Shown here in pieces: positions 8,442 to 18,003 of a stretch of 64,000 bases of DNA. The notes below the pieces were generated by a model. It was not told where the DNA came from. It worked only from the letters and a program-made list of their open reading frames with translations, and did not search any database. Positions within the stretch are counted from its first letter, which is position 1; the number at the start of each line of letters is the position of its first letter. The stretch spans positions 310,001-374,000 of the forward strand of contig NZ_JACHXZ010000003.1 in the NCBI RefSeq assembly GCF_014192475.1, given 5' to 3'. The translations under genes and the position numbers were made by a program. This stretch comes from Simiduia aestuariiviva. GTDB lineage: Bacteria > Pseudomonadota > Gammaproteobacteria > Pseudomonadales > Cellvibrionaceae.

Positions 8442-9936
8442 CAAAACCTTCTTCCTCAGGTGACAGTGGTTTTGGCTCTTCAAGAACGGTGGGCTTATTT
8501 TCACTTTCAAGTTGGCCATCATCATCGGTATCAGCTTCCTCGTCACCGGTGGAAGCGGCCGCGGCCGCGGCTCGGGGCTCGAGGATACCGATGTGATAAG
8601 CAGCAAAGCCTGGCAAGACGAATTGATCGAGCGCCATGCCTAGCACGCGCCCCTCATAGGTCGACTCTATGAGTTTTTTTTCGTTGGTAACCGGATTGAT
8701 GACTTCACCAAGGACATCGCCTTTCTTGACGCGCCCACCCAGTTTGACCTTGCTAAATAAAATGCCTGAGGCATTCGCACGCACCCAGGCTGAGCGGTAA
8801 TACGCAGGCGACGGCTTAGCCCATAGACTGAAGCTCGGGTACATGCCATTTTTTTCCAACAAAGTGTTGATAGCCTTGACCCCTTCCTCAACCACCCTCA
8901 CTTGCATGCGCATGGGCTCGCCCGCCTCCAGCGTTACCGCCGGAATACCCGCGCGCACCGTGGCCGCGCGGAGGGAGCTCCCATTACCGCCGGTATTTAA
9001 TACGGGGATATCACCAAATAAACTCGCAAACTCCGCCACCTTGGGGTTGCGCATGTCGGCGCGCAACTGGGTGATGTTCGTGCGGTAAAAAGAGCCCGTG
9101 TGTAAATCCACCAAGGCATCGCATTTTTGAATCACATCCTGAAAAAATGCATGCGCCAAACGCGAGGCTACGCTGCCGCGGGGATTACCCGGAAAATAGC
9201 GATTCAGGTCGCGGCGATCAGGCAGGTAGCGAGAATTTCGGGAAAAGCCCAACAAATTGACGATCGGCACGCCCACCACCATGCCGTGTAATTTTTCTGG
9301 CGCAAGGTCGTACAGCACTCGGCGAACCATTTCGATGCCGTTTAATTCGTCGCCATGAATGGCGGCAGTTAAGCACAAAGTGGGGCCATCCCAAGCGCCG
9401 TTGACCACGAGCACGGGCGTATCTACGGCCATGCCACTAAAGGACTTAGAGGGCGTCCAATCCAAACGGGTCGTGGTGCCCGGCGGCACATCGACGCCCA
9501 GTAATTGGCGCACACGATTGGGCACTCGGGTTTCTTCTACCGCGCTCAATCTCACCGCCCCAGCCAGTGCTTCCTGCTCCTGCACTGCATCGCCCGCCGC
9601 TGGGGCAAACAACTCGTCTGCCACCGGCGAGTCCACGACATCACGCAGATCGATATTGGCGGCTGTGGGGGCGGCATCGCGGTGCGTTTCCGATTGGATT
9701 GATTCGGTGCCCGACGAACTTTCTAAGAGCGTCTCGGGAGTTGAGTTGAAGCCTCCGGCTGTCGAATCCAAGGGGGCACCATCCCGCCGATGAGCCGGTG
9801 CGTCCGATGGTGATGCAACTGCCTGCCCCTCTAGTTCGGACGGCTGCACCGTTTCATCCACCTCGGTTTGTGCCAATAGCGGCGCCGAGATCAAGGCGCT
9901 CAGCATCGCCACGAATACAAGTCTATTGATCGGCAT
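8434..9936 (-). CDS. Secreted succinylglutamate desuccinylase/aspartoacylase-family protein
   Basis: 500 residues. A signal peptide (MPINRLVFVAMLSALISAP) is followed by about 120 low-complexity acidic residues, then a zinc-hydrolase domain of the AstE/AspA (M14-like) type: AAIHGDELNG gives the His and Glu ligands and DLHTGSF the third His. Residues about 380-450 form a hammerhead, biotinyl-like domain (ASGILFSKVKLGGRVKKGD), seen in many relatives. It probably cleaves an amide bond to a small acyl or amino-acid group outside the cytoplasm; the substrate is unknown. The long acidic N-terminal and C-terminal tails are unusual. The alkaline phosphatase gene overlaps its stop, which suggests joint nutrient scavenging. 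Confidence 0.88.
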   Translation of the reverse strand: MPINRLVFVAMLSALISAPLLAQTEVDETVQPSELEGQAVASPSDAPAHRRDGAPLDSTAGGFNSTPETLLESSSGTESIQSETHRDAAPTAANIDLRDVVDSPVADELFAPAAGDAVQEQEALAGAVRLSAVEETRVPNRVRQLLGVDVPPGTTTRLDWTPSKSFSGMAVDTPVLVVNGAWDGPTLCLTAAIHGDELNGIEMVRRVLYDLAPEKLHGMVVGVPIVNLLGFSRNSRYLPDRRDLNRYFPGNPRGSVASRLAHAFFQDVIQKCDALVDLHTGSFYRTNITQLRADMRNPKVAEFASLFGDIPVLNTGGNGSSLRAATVRAGIPAVTLEAGEPMRMQVRVVEEGVKAINTLLEKNGMYPSFSLWAKPSPAYYRSAWVRANASGILFSKVKLGGRVKKGDVLGEVINPVTNEKKLIESTYEGRVLGMALDQFVLPGFAAYHIGILEPRAAAAAASTGDEEADTDDDGQLESENKPTVLEEPKPLSPEEEGFDD

Positions 9937-10009
9937 AAGAGCAACATGGCCTAAGAAAAAGTGTCACTATTGTGCTGGCCCTAGAGGCAACATGCAAACC
10001 CCGCCAATG

Positions 10010-10699
10010 TTAATTAGACCGCAATTTTCCAAGTCGAATTTCATTGGCGGGCCGGCGCCCCGGATGGCAACTTACGGGCTCCCAGGTGGCCATACCGCGC
10101 ATAGCCTGATCATCCAATTTGCTCACACGAAAGCATTTATCACCCAGCACCACCGCCTGCCGCCCAAAGGCATCCGGCGACAGTTCAATGGGCTCAACCG
10201 GGGCTTTCGGGGGCGGCGCGTTCCGTAGCTTTTCCGCAAACTGTGGATTAAACACTCTGCGGTTTTGCGGTTCCGTTGCTTCGCTGGCCTGCCACTCCGA
10301 CAGAATTCGATCGCGGCTTTGCCGCAGACTGCGTGGTGGTGTGGTGACGGCTTGGGGTATGGATGTGGGCGGGGAATCGTCCACGCTGGGTAACGAGCTT
10401 ACCTGCGAATCCTCGGGCGTCTCAACGGATGTCGCTGTCGCGCTCGTCGAATTGTCCCGCACGGCGCTGAGGAGCGTCACGCGCAGTGTGTTTGTCGTCG
10501 ACACAGGTTGCGGAGCCGTCACCGTGATTCCCAACCAAAAGCAACCACCAACGGAGATCATTACTAAGAGCCAAACCCAATCACTGCGGGCAAGTTTGGT
10601 CTCAGTCACTAGGCGTTCCCGATGGTAGCGGCGCACCTCAGCCAAGGATAAACCCGCCGCTAGCTTGCGCCGAGCAATAACGTACCTGTCGCTCACCAT
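10010..10699 (-). CDS. Small single-pass membrane protein, unknown function
   Basis: 229 residues from the ATG at 10699 (GAGG lies 13 bases upstream); a TTG at 10771 in the same frame would add 24 residues. The first 40 residues are basic (VIARRKLAAGLSLAEVRRYHRERLV), followed by one transmembrane segment at about 41-62, then a Ser/Thr/Pro-rich periplasmic stalk and a short C-terminal domain with two Cys (DKCFRVSKLDD and EPVSCHPG) that may form a disulfide. The layout, a type II single-pass protein with a periplasmic end, recalls envelope scaffold proteins, but I recognise no family. It lies between groEL's terminator and the AstE-like gene, all on the minus strand. Confidence 0.7.
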   Translation of the reverse strand: MVSDRYVIARRKLAAGLSLAEVRRYHRERLVTETKLARSDWVWLLVMISVGGCFWLGITVTAPQPVSTTNTLRVTLLSAVRDNSTSATATSVETPEDSQVSSLPSVDDSPPTSIPQAVTTPPRSLRQSRDRILSEWQASEATEPQNRRVFNPQFAEKLRNAPPPKAPVEPIELSPDAFGRQAVVLGDKCFRVSKLDDQAMRGMATWEPVSCHPGRRPANEIRLGKLRSN

Positions 10700-10812
10700 A
10701 CGCGTCTTTAATCCTCGGGCGGCAATATTGCGAATGCCCCTTTGGACATTGGTGCGGTGGGTAGAGTTCAACCTGATGCTTTACCGCCAACCATCTACGC
10801 TCAAACGCTAGC

Positions 10813-10848
10813 CATAAAAAAACCCGCCAACAGGCGGGTTTTTTTATG
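10813..10848. terminator. Bidirectional terminator after groEL
   Basis: A perfect 16-bp inverted repeat, CATAAAAAAACCCGCC and its complement, with loop AACA. T runs follow the GC stem on both strands, so it works in either direction. It sits 12 bases beyond the groEL stop. Confidence 0.9.
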
Positions 10849-10859
10849 CGGTTGGCAAA

Positions 10860-12524
<1,665 letters not shown>

Positions 12525-12547
12525 TTACAGGTCGGTGACAGAAAAAC

Positions 12548-12841
12548 TTAGTCTTCCATCACACCGTAAATTTCGCTTTCGCTCATGATGATCAGCTCTT
12601 CGCCATCCACCTTCAGGGTGTTGCTGTCGGCGTAGCGACCAAACACAACCTTGTCGCCCACCTTGACTGAAGGTGCGCGCACATCACCATTGTCCAAAAC
12701 CTTACCGGTGCCTACAGCAACCACTTCACCCTGATTGGGTTTTTCTTTAGCGGCGCCAGCCAACAGGATGCCACCTGCAGATTTGGCTTCCTCTTCGTTG
12801 CGGCGAACCACTACACGGTCATTCAATGGACGGATTTTCAT
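12548..12841 (-). CDS. groES: Co-chaperonin GroES
   Basis: 97 residues from the ATG at 12841, the standard start [14 protein letters not shown], with GGAGA upstream; the five extra codons further up are leader. The mobile loop that contacts GroEL is [19 protein letters not shown] (about residues 16-34). It caps the GroEL cavity. It is the first gene of a groES-groEL operon preceded by two sigma32-like promoters. Confidence 0.99.
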   Translation of the reverse strand: MKIRPLNDRVVVRRNEEEAKSAGGILLAGAAKEKPNQGEVVAVGTGKVLDNGDVRAPSVKVGDKVVFGRYADSNTLKVDGEELIIMSESEIYGVMED

Positions 12842-12906
12842 GGATTTTGTCTCCAAATTTAGCGTTGCTAAACAATGATTAATGCTGGCCTGCCGGCCCG
12901 ACCTCT

Positions 12907-12935
12907 CAAATAGTGCCTTTCAACACATTTTCAAG
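12907..12935 (-). promoter_or_regulatory. Second sigma32-like promoter of groESL
   Basis: CTTGAAA (12929-12935) matches the sigma32 -35 exactly; 13 bases later CACTATTT (12908-12915) resembles CCCCATNT. It lies about 70 bases before the groES start, downstream of the stronger site. Confidence 0.6.
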
Positions 12936-12971
12936 GGCTGCAACCAACAAACGGTTTTATTTCGTGAGGGG

Positions 12972-13000
12972 TAAATGGGGGCCTGAAACTGGATTTCAAC
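12972..13000 (-). promoter_or_regulatory. Sigma32 heat-shock promoter of groESL
   Basis: GTTGAAA (12994-13000), a 13-base spacer, then CCCCATTTA (12972-12980). This fits the sigma32 consensus CTTGAAA - 13 to 15 - CCCCATNTA at all but one base. It lies about 130 bases upstream of groES, just after the end of fxsA. No CIRCE element is present. Confidence 0.85.
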
Positions 13001-13017
13001 ACCCTATCGTAAAAAAA

Positions 13018-13437
13018 TTAGCGATCGCGACGGTATTCGCCCTCGATGACATCGGGATCGGGCCTACCGGCACCGGTGTGAAAACTGCGCACCTGAACCC
13101 GGCGCAAGAGCGCCGCAACCAAGATTTGGCGGAGGCCCGGTGTCAGGCACAAAAATCCGATCGCGTCGGTAAAGAAACCCGGCACCAGTAACAGCATGCC
13201 ACCCAGAGCTAAAAAGACCCCCTGCACGAGTTCTTCAGCAGGTAATTCCCCGGCCTGCATACGCGCCTGGGCGCGCATCAATGCACTGAGACCTTGGTGC
13301 CTGAGCAAAGCCAACCCCAGCACGGCAGTGGCAATTACAAGCAATACGGTCGGCAGTGCGCCAATAACGCCCCCCGCTTTGATCATGAGCCACAATTCGA
13401 GCATGGGGAGCAGTATGAATATCAATAGCAATGGCAT
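13018..13437 (-). CDS. fxsA: FxsA family inner-membrane protein
   Basis: 139 residues with hydrophobic segments at about 3-25, 27-48 and 70-95 and a hydrophilic tail. The N-terminal MPLLLIFILLPMLELWLMIK and VIGALPTVLLVIATAVLG are typical of FxsA. In E. coli, extra copies of FxsA relieve phage T7 exclusion by the F plasmid; its normal task is unknown. The gene lies directly upstream of groES, as in E. coli and Pseudomonas, but the heat-shock promoters lie after it. Confidence 0.92.
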   Translation of the reverse strand: MPLLLIFILLPMLELWLMIKAGGVIGALPTVLLVIATAVLGLALLRHQGLSALMRAQARMQAGELPAEELVQGVFLALGGMLLLVPGFFTDAIGFLCLTPGLRQILVAALLRRVQVRSFHTGAGRPDPDVIEGEYRRDR

Positions 13438-13562
13438 GAGGCCTCCTTTTTACCCCTTTAATGGCGTCAACTTTGCTTTTTTCAAGCTTGCGGCGCTTGG
13501 CTAGCCCCATGGTAGACTTTTGAGCCCAGAAATACATTTGCCTGGTCACACCAGAGGAACCC

Positions 13563-14330
13563 ATGAAATTATCAGCATCTAACCTTGTGATTACCGGTGC
13601 CAGTCAGGGCATTGGCAAAAGCATCGCCCTGCGCCTAGCCCAACAGGGCGCCAATCTTGCCCTGCTTGATGTCAACGCAGACGCGCTGCAGGAGGTGGCA
13701 AGCGCCTGTCAATCCGCCGGCAGTCCAAAAGCCCTCGCACTCACCTGCAACGTGGCCCGCGAGCAAGACGTGATCGACACCTTTGCCACTATCGCGCAAT
13801 CCTTCGATCGCCTAGACGGACTGATCAATAATGCCGGCATCACCCGTGATGGCATGCTGCTGAAGGTCAAGGACGGAAAAATTGACAAACGCATGGCGCT
13901 TGATCAGTGGCAGCAGGTGATTGACGTCAATCTGACCGGCGTCTTTTTGTGTGGCAGAGAGGCGGCGTCGATCATGGCGCTGCAAGCCAATGACGATGCC
14001 GCAATCATCAATTTGGCCAGCATTTCGCGCGCCGGCAATGTGGGGCAAAGCAATTACGCGGCCGCCAAGGCCGGTGTCGAGGCGTTAACTGTGACCTGGG
14101 CAAAAGAGCTGGCGCGCTACAAAATTCGCGCTATGGCCATCGCCCCCGGCTTTGTAGAAACAGAAATGACCCAAAGCATGAAGCCCGAGGCGCTGGATTT
14201 AATTCGCATGGCCGTGCCCCTAGGTCGTATGGGGCAGCCCGACCATATTGCTCAAACAGCACAGTTTATTCTTGAAAACGATTACCTCTCAGGGCGTACC
14301 ATTGAAGTGGATGCAGGCTTGCGTATTTAA
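13563..14330 (+). CDS. Short-chain dehydrogenase/reductase, FabG-like
   Basis: 255 residues of classical SDR type: nucleotide-binding TGASQGIGKS at the N-terminus, NNAGITRDGML, catalytic Ser in NLASISR and the YAAAK Tyr/Lys pair, then PGFVETEMTQ. An NAD(P)H-dependent reduction of a 3-oxoacyl or similar keto group is likely. It is not in a fatty-acid synthesis operon, so I do not call it FabG itself. A GAGGAA ribosome site precedes the ATG. A related gene holds the same place beside groESL-fxsA in P. aeruginosa. Confidence 0.93.
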   Translation: MKLSASNLVITGASQGIGKSIALRLAQQGANLALLDVNADALQEVASACQSAGSPKALALTCNVAREQDVIDTFATIAQSFDRLDGLINNAGITRDGMLLKVKDGKIDKRMALDQWQQVIDVNLTGVFLCGREAASIMALQANDDAAIINLASISRAGNVGQSNYAAAKAGVEALTVTWAKELARYKIRAMAIAPGFVETEMTQSMKPEALDLIRMAVPLGRMGQPDHIAQTAQFILENDYLSGRTIEVDAGLRI

Positions 14331-14343
14331 TACGCCGTTTAAT

Positions 14344-14387
14344 CCGCATAAAAAAAGCCCGGCTGTTACCGGGCTTTTTTTATGCGG
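14344..14387. terminator. Bidirectional terminator between convergent genes
   Basis: A perfect 19-bp inverted repeat, CCGCATAAAAAAAGCCCGG and its complement, loop CTGTTA. The GC stem is flanked by A and T runs, so it ends both the SDR gene (plus) and the DUF481 gene (minus). Confidence 0.93.
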
Positions 14388-14396
14388 CGGCAAAAA

Positions 14397-15416
14397 TTAC
14401 CACTGGTACCCCACCCCCACAGTGATACGCGTATCCAACTTATCTTTGCCAGGTTGCGGCTGATTGTTGAAATCATACTCGTGCTTCAGTTCGCCAAAGA
14501 TACCGCCCACCAATGGCATGGCAATGCCTGTGTCGGCGTCCAACTGCCAATTGGCGTTGTCTTCATTTGAGACCACGTAATTGGAACTGTGGAAAAACTC
14601 TGCCCCAAAACCAAATTTGTGTCGGTAATTCAATCCAGCAGTCCACGCCATGCGCTTATCGCGCGCTTCAAAATCCGGAGTCACAATTGCCGGGGTCTCA
14701 AATTGTTCATCTACGTAGCTGATGCCGCCACGTAGAGATAATGCCGTGATATCGTTTTCCCAAAACTGATAACCCAACCCGCTACCGACACGGTACTTAG
14801 TCTCAATGGCTTTGGCATCGTCGAAACCATAGCCCAGGGTATTACTCCAGAACCAACGCTCCGCAAAAAACCAATCAAACTGGTATTCCAGAAGCGCGCG
14901 CTCCTGCTTGGGTTCAGGTTTTTTATATTTGGAATCAAATTGAATTTTACTGCCGTGCCGGTAATCGCCTCGACGGTATTCGTTGAAGGCATCCAGCACC
15001 CAAGTATCTTCGACTTTATTACCCCGATCTTGGAACCCTGTCAGGCTAATTTTGCCTGTATAGGTAGAAGATCCCAGCAAAAACGCCTCATAGGGCTCCA
15101 CTTTATTGATGGTCAGCAACGGTACGTCGCCGGTCTTACCGCCGGCACAGCTGAAATTAACTTTTGGTCCATCCATGCCGACAATGGCACAGGCCTCCTC
15201 ATGACCGTCGATTTTCACCAGTACGCTGCTTTCTATGTTATCAACGTTAGACTTAGCGATGATCATTTCACCCAAAGCATCGGATACCCAGACCACGTTT
15301 TCGGCGTCCATCCCTTTAATCTCGCCGGCCAAGCTGTCGCCATTTTTGAGTGTCAATTTGCCAGCTGCAGCCGACTGCGTCACTATCAGCATCAGCACGG
15401 GGACCAACCACTTCAT
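14397..15416 (-). CDS. DUF481 family outer-membrane beta-barrel protein
   Basis: 339 residues with a signal peptide (MKWLVPVLMLIVTQSAAA). Residues about 19-75 form a small beta domain (LTLKNGDSLAGEIKGMDAEN), and the rest is a run of amphipathic strands such as FNEYRRGDYRHGSKIQFDSK ending in the aromatic VGVGYQW, as expected of a barrel inserted by the BAM complex. This matches DUF481 (YdiY-like) proteins, some of which are salt-induced. The transported substance is unknown. It is divergent from the alkyltransferase-like gene. Confidence 0.9.
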   Translation of the reverse strand: MKWLVPVLMLIVTQSAAAGKLTLKNGDSLAGEIKGMDAENVVWVSDALGEMIIAKSNVDNIESSVLVKIDGHEEACAIVGMDGPKVNFSCAGGKTGDVPLLTINKVEPYEAFLLGSSTYTGKISLTGFQDRGNKVEDTWVLDAFNEYRRGDYRHGSKIQFDSKYKKPEPKQERALLEYQFDWFFAERWFWSNTLGYGFDDAKAIETKYRVGSGLGYQFWENDITALSLRGGISYVDEQFETPAIVTPDFEARDKRMAWTAGLNYRHKFGFGAEFFHSSNYVVSNEDNANWQLDADTGIAMPLVGGIFGELKHEYDFNNQPQPGKDKLDTRITVGVGYQW

Positions 15417-15480
15417 ACCTATTTCCTTTTCTCTTTAAATATCTTTAGTGCGGCGAATTTTAGACGATATACGTATCAAA

Positions 15481-15792
15481 ATGAAAACAGATGACTTTAC
15501 CATCAGGGTCTACACCCTTCTGCACGCCATTCCCGCAGGCCGCGTGACCTCCTACGGTGGGCTCGCTGCCATGGCCGGACACGCGGGTCGAGCCCGCATG
15601 GTAGGCGCGATACTGCGGCGCTTGCCACCGGGCTCACATCTACCTTGGCACCGCGTCGTCACCGCCAGCGGTAAACCGGCTTTTCCCGCTGGGAGCGACG
15701 CATTCAACCAACAAAAGGGCTTACTGGAGGCTGAGGGTGTGGTGTTCGCAGGCGCACGCGTTAACTTGAAGGTGTTTGGCTGGCAACCATAG
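15481..15792 (+). CDS. Alkyltransferase-like (ATL) DNA-binding protein, MGMT family
   Basis: 103 residues from the ATG at 15481; a GTG at 15448 in frame is the alternative. It matches the C-terminal DNA-binding domain of O6-alkylguanine-DNA alkyltransferase: IPAGRVTSYGGLAAMAG, RMVGAILRR (Arg finger) and LPWHRVV. The acceptor Cys of the PCHR motif is Trp here, the hallmark of ATL proteins, which bind alkylated bases without repairing them and hand them to nucleotide excision repair. No clear ribosome site. Its last 32 bases overlap the convergent permease gene. Confidence 0.92.
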   Translation: MKTDDFTIRVYTLLHAIPAGRVTSYGGLAAMAGHAGRARMVGAILRRLPPGSHLPWHRVVTASGKPAFPAGSDAFNQQKGLLEAEGVVFAGARVNLKVFGWQP

Positions 15793-17020
15793 GTGCGCGC
15801 CACGGCGCTACCTTGACCAACAGCGCCATGCCCGGCAATGCCACCAGCGCGCACACTAAAAAGAACGGGTACCAACCCAACTGCTCTACCAGCCAGCCCG
15901 TACTCGCATTCACAAAAGTGCGCGGCAAGGACGCCAAAGCAGTAAACAATGCCAACTGCGTGCCAGCAAATAACGGACTCGATTCTCGGGCCATAAACGC
16001 AGTAAAGGCGGCGGTTCCCAAACCCACGCCCAAATACTCTGCACCAATTACCAACGCCAAATACCAGAGGTTAGGTGCCTGCAACGCCAACCAAGCAAAA
16101 CCCAGTATGGTTAGCATTTGCACCACGCCAAATATCCAGAGTGCGCGATTAATTCCCCAGCGCAACATCAGCAGTCCGCCGAATAGTCCACCAATAATGG
16201 CGGGCCACAAAGCCGCATTTTTCGCCACCAACCCAATGTCGGACAGGCTGTAGCCCATATCAATATAAAACGGCGTCGACAGTGCGGTGGCCATGTTGTC
16301 GCCCAATTTGTAGAGCAACATAAACAGCAACAACAGCAAACCGCCCCGCCAACCCATGCGTTGCCGGAATTCTTTGAAGGGCGCCAGAACGGAGTCGGTA
16401 AAAGAGCGCGCCACCGCGTTGTTCGTGGGAGCCTCCTGAAACCAAAAGGTCGATAAAATAGCTACACCCATAAATGCCGCTACGATGCCAAACACCGGCC
16501 CCCAGGGCAGTTGATCGGCCAGAATCAGCGCCAGCGATCCCGGGATTAAACTCGACAGGCGATAGGCCTGCACATTGATAGACAAGCCCAACCCTAACTC
16601 CGCATCGGGCAGAATCTCCCTCCGGTAGGCGTCTAGCACAATGTCTTGCGTGGCACTAAAAAATGCCACCGCTGCACTCAGGGCCGCTACCCACCCCAAG
16701 GACGCAATGGGATCAATAAACCCCAGCGCACCAATCGATACCAACAGGCAAAGTTGTGTGACCAACATCCAACCTCGACGGCGCCCAAGAAATGGCAGCG
16801 CGTAGCGGTCCAGTAGCGGCGCCCACATAAATTTCCACGTGTAGGGAAATCCAATTAACGCAAAGAGACCAATTTCCGCCAGCCCCACTCCCTCAGAGCG
16901 CAGCCAAGCAGGTACCAACTGAATCAAGATGTACAAAGGCATGCCCGAGGCGAAGCCCGTACAGACACATACCATCATGCGTCGATTGAAAATGGCTTTG
17001 CGGTAGTAATTCCAGTCCAT
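15761..17020 (-). CDS. MFS permease of the AmpG type
   Basis: 419 residues with about 12 hydrophobic segments. GFASGMPLYILIQLVPAWLR, GFPYTWKFMWAPLLDRY and SATQDIVLDAYRREIL are close to the AmpG muropeptide permease family, which imports GlcNAc-anhydroMurNAc peptides from the periplasm for recycling. It is shorter than 14-segment AmpG of enterics and nearer the length of P. aeruginosa AmpP, so it may be a paralogue. An ampD-ampE pair lies only 4.5 kb away, which supports a role in cell-wall recycling. Confidence 0.85.
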   Translation of the reverse strand: MDWNYYRKAIFNRRMMVCVCTGFASGMPLYILIQLVPAWLRSEGVGLAEIGLFALIGFPYTWKFMWAPLLDRYALPFLGRRRGWMLVTQLCLLVSIGALGFIDPIASLGWVAALSAAVAFFSATQDIVLDAYRREILPDAELGLGLSINVQAYRLSSLIPGSLALILADQLPWGPVFGIVAAFMGVAILSTFWFQEAPTNNAVARSFTDSVLAPFKEFRQRMGWRGGLLLLLFMLLYKLGDNMATALSTPFYIDMGYSLSDIGLVAKNAALWPAIIGGLFGGLLMLRWGINRALWIFGVVQMLTILGFAWLALQAPNLWYLALVIGAEYLGVGLGTAAFTAFMARESSPLFAGTQLALFTALASLPRTFVNASTGWLVEQLGWYPFFLVCALVALPGMALLVKVAPWRAPMVASQTPSS

Positions 17021-17117
17021 AGTTCCCCCATTAGCGCTGGCTGCACGGTAACAGAATCACACAGCCACCTGCCAGTTGTTATACTGCAGCGCTAAACAGC
17101 GCACGGGACGGGACAGC

Positions 17118-17999
17118 GTGACAAATCTTCTGCAAGTACACGAACTGCGCAAAAGCTACGGAGCCCACACCGCCGTAGATGGCATCAGTTTTAGCATTCC
17201 AGCCGGGCAATGCTTTGGCCTGCTGGGACCGAATGGCGCGGGCAAAACAACCACCATCGAAATGATCGAGGGCATCGTCAATCCGTCTAGCGGTGTGATT
17301 ACCTATCGCGGCAAGCCGCGTGATGAGACCTTTAAACGGGAAATTGGCATTCAGTTTCAGTCCACCGCACTGATGGATTATTTGACAGTAGATGAAGTCT
17401 TGGCACTGTTTGCCGGCTTATACCCTCAGCCTCAACCCATCGATGCACTGGTGGCGCAATGCCAGCTTGGCGAATTTCTAACCCGCGATGCTGCAAAATT
17501 GTCTGGTGGTCAACGCCAGCGATTACTCCTAGCGCTGGCGTTAATTAACGACCCAGAACTGGTGTTTCTCGACGAACCCACCACTGGACTCGATCCTCAG
17601 TCACGACACAATTTTTGGGAGTTGGTTGGAACCATTAAGGCACAGGGCAAAACCATTGTACTGACCACGCACTACATGGATGAGGCCCAGCACCTTTGTG
17701 ATCAATTAGTCATCATGGATCGCGGGAAAATCATTGCGCAGGGCACGCCCGATGCACTGCTCAACCAGCACTTTGATGAAGTCTTTGTGTGCTTGCAAGC
17801 CGGTGCTTTGAACTCTGATCTGGCCACGCGATTTCAAGCCGAGCGCGTGCGCGACCAATGGCAACTGGCGTCAAATGACGTACAGCAAACCCTCGCTGAC
17901 CTGATGGCTGCCGATGTGTGTCTAACCAGCCTACAAATTCGCCCGCCCACACTGGACGATTTATTTTTAAAGTTGACCGGGCACAGCCTGCGCGAGTAA
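17118..17999 (+). CDS. ABC-2 type exporter, ATP-binding protein
   Basis: 293 residues from the GTG at 17118, chosen because the domain begins at once (TNLLQVHELRKSYG) and GGGAC precedes it; the frame opens at 17076. Walker A GPNGAGKTT, Q-loop IGIQFQS, signature LSGGQRQR, Walker B LVFLDEPTTGLDP and the His switch TTHYMDE are all intact. The C-terminal 80 residues are a variable domain of the CcmA/DrrA class. With the permease four bases downstream it forms an exporter. The substrate is not evident. Confidence 0.95.
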   Translation: MTNLLQVHELRKSYGAHTAVDGISFSIPAGQCFGLLGPNGAGKTTTIEMIEGIVNPSSGVITYRGKPRDETFKREIGIQFQSTALMDYLTVDEVLALFAGLYPQPQPIDALVAQCQLGEFLTRDAAKLSGGQRQRLLLALALINDPELVFLDEPTTGLDPQSRHNFWELVGTIKAQGKTIVLTTHYMDEAQHLCDQLVIMDRGKIIAQGTPDALLNQHFDEVFVCLQAGALNSDLATRFQAERVRDQWQLASNDVQQTLADLMAADVCLTSLQIRPPTLDDLFLKLTGHSLRE

Positions 18000-18003
18000 A
18001 CCT

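Noticed and set aside
10119-10628. Plus-strand ORF of 169 codons
   Set aside because: It is the antisense of the minus-strand membrane-protein gene; it has no family likeness, signal peptide or ribosome site.
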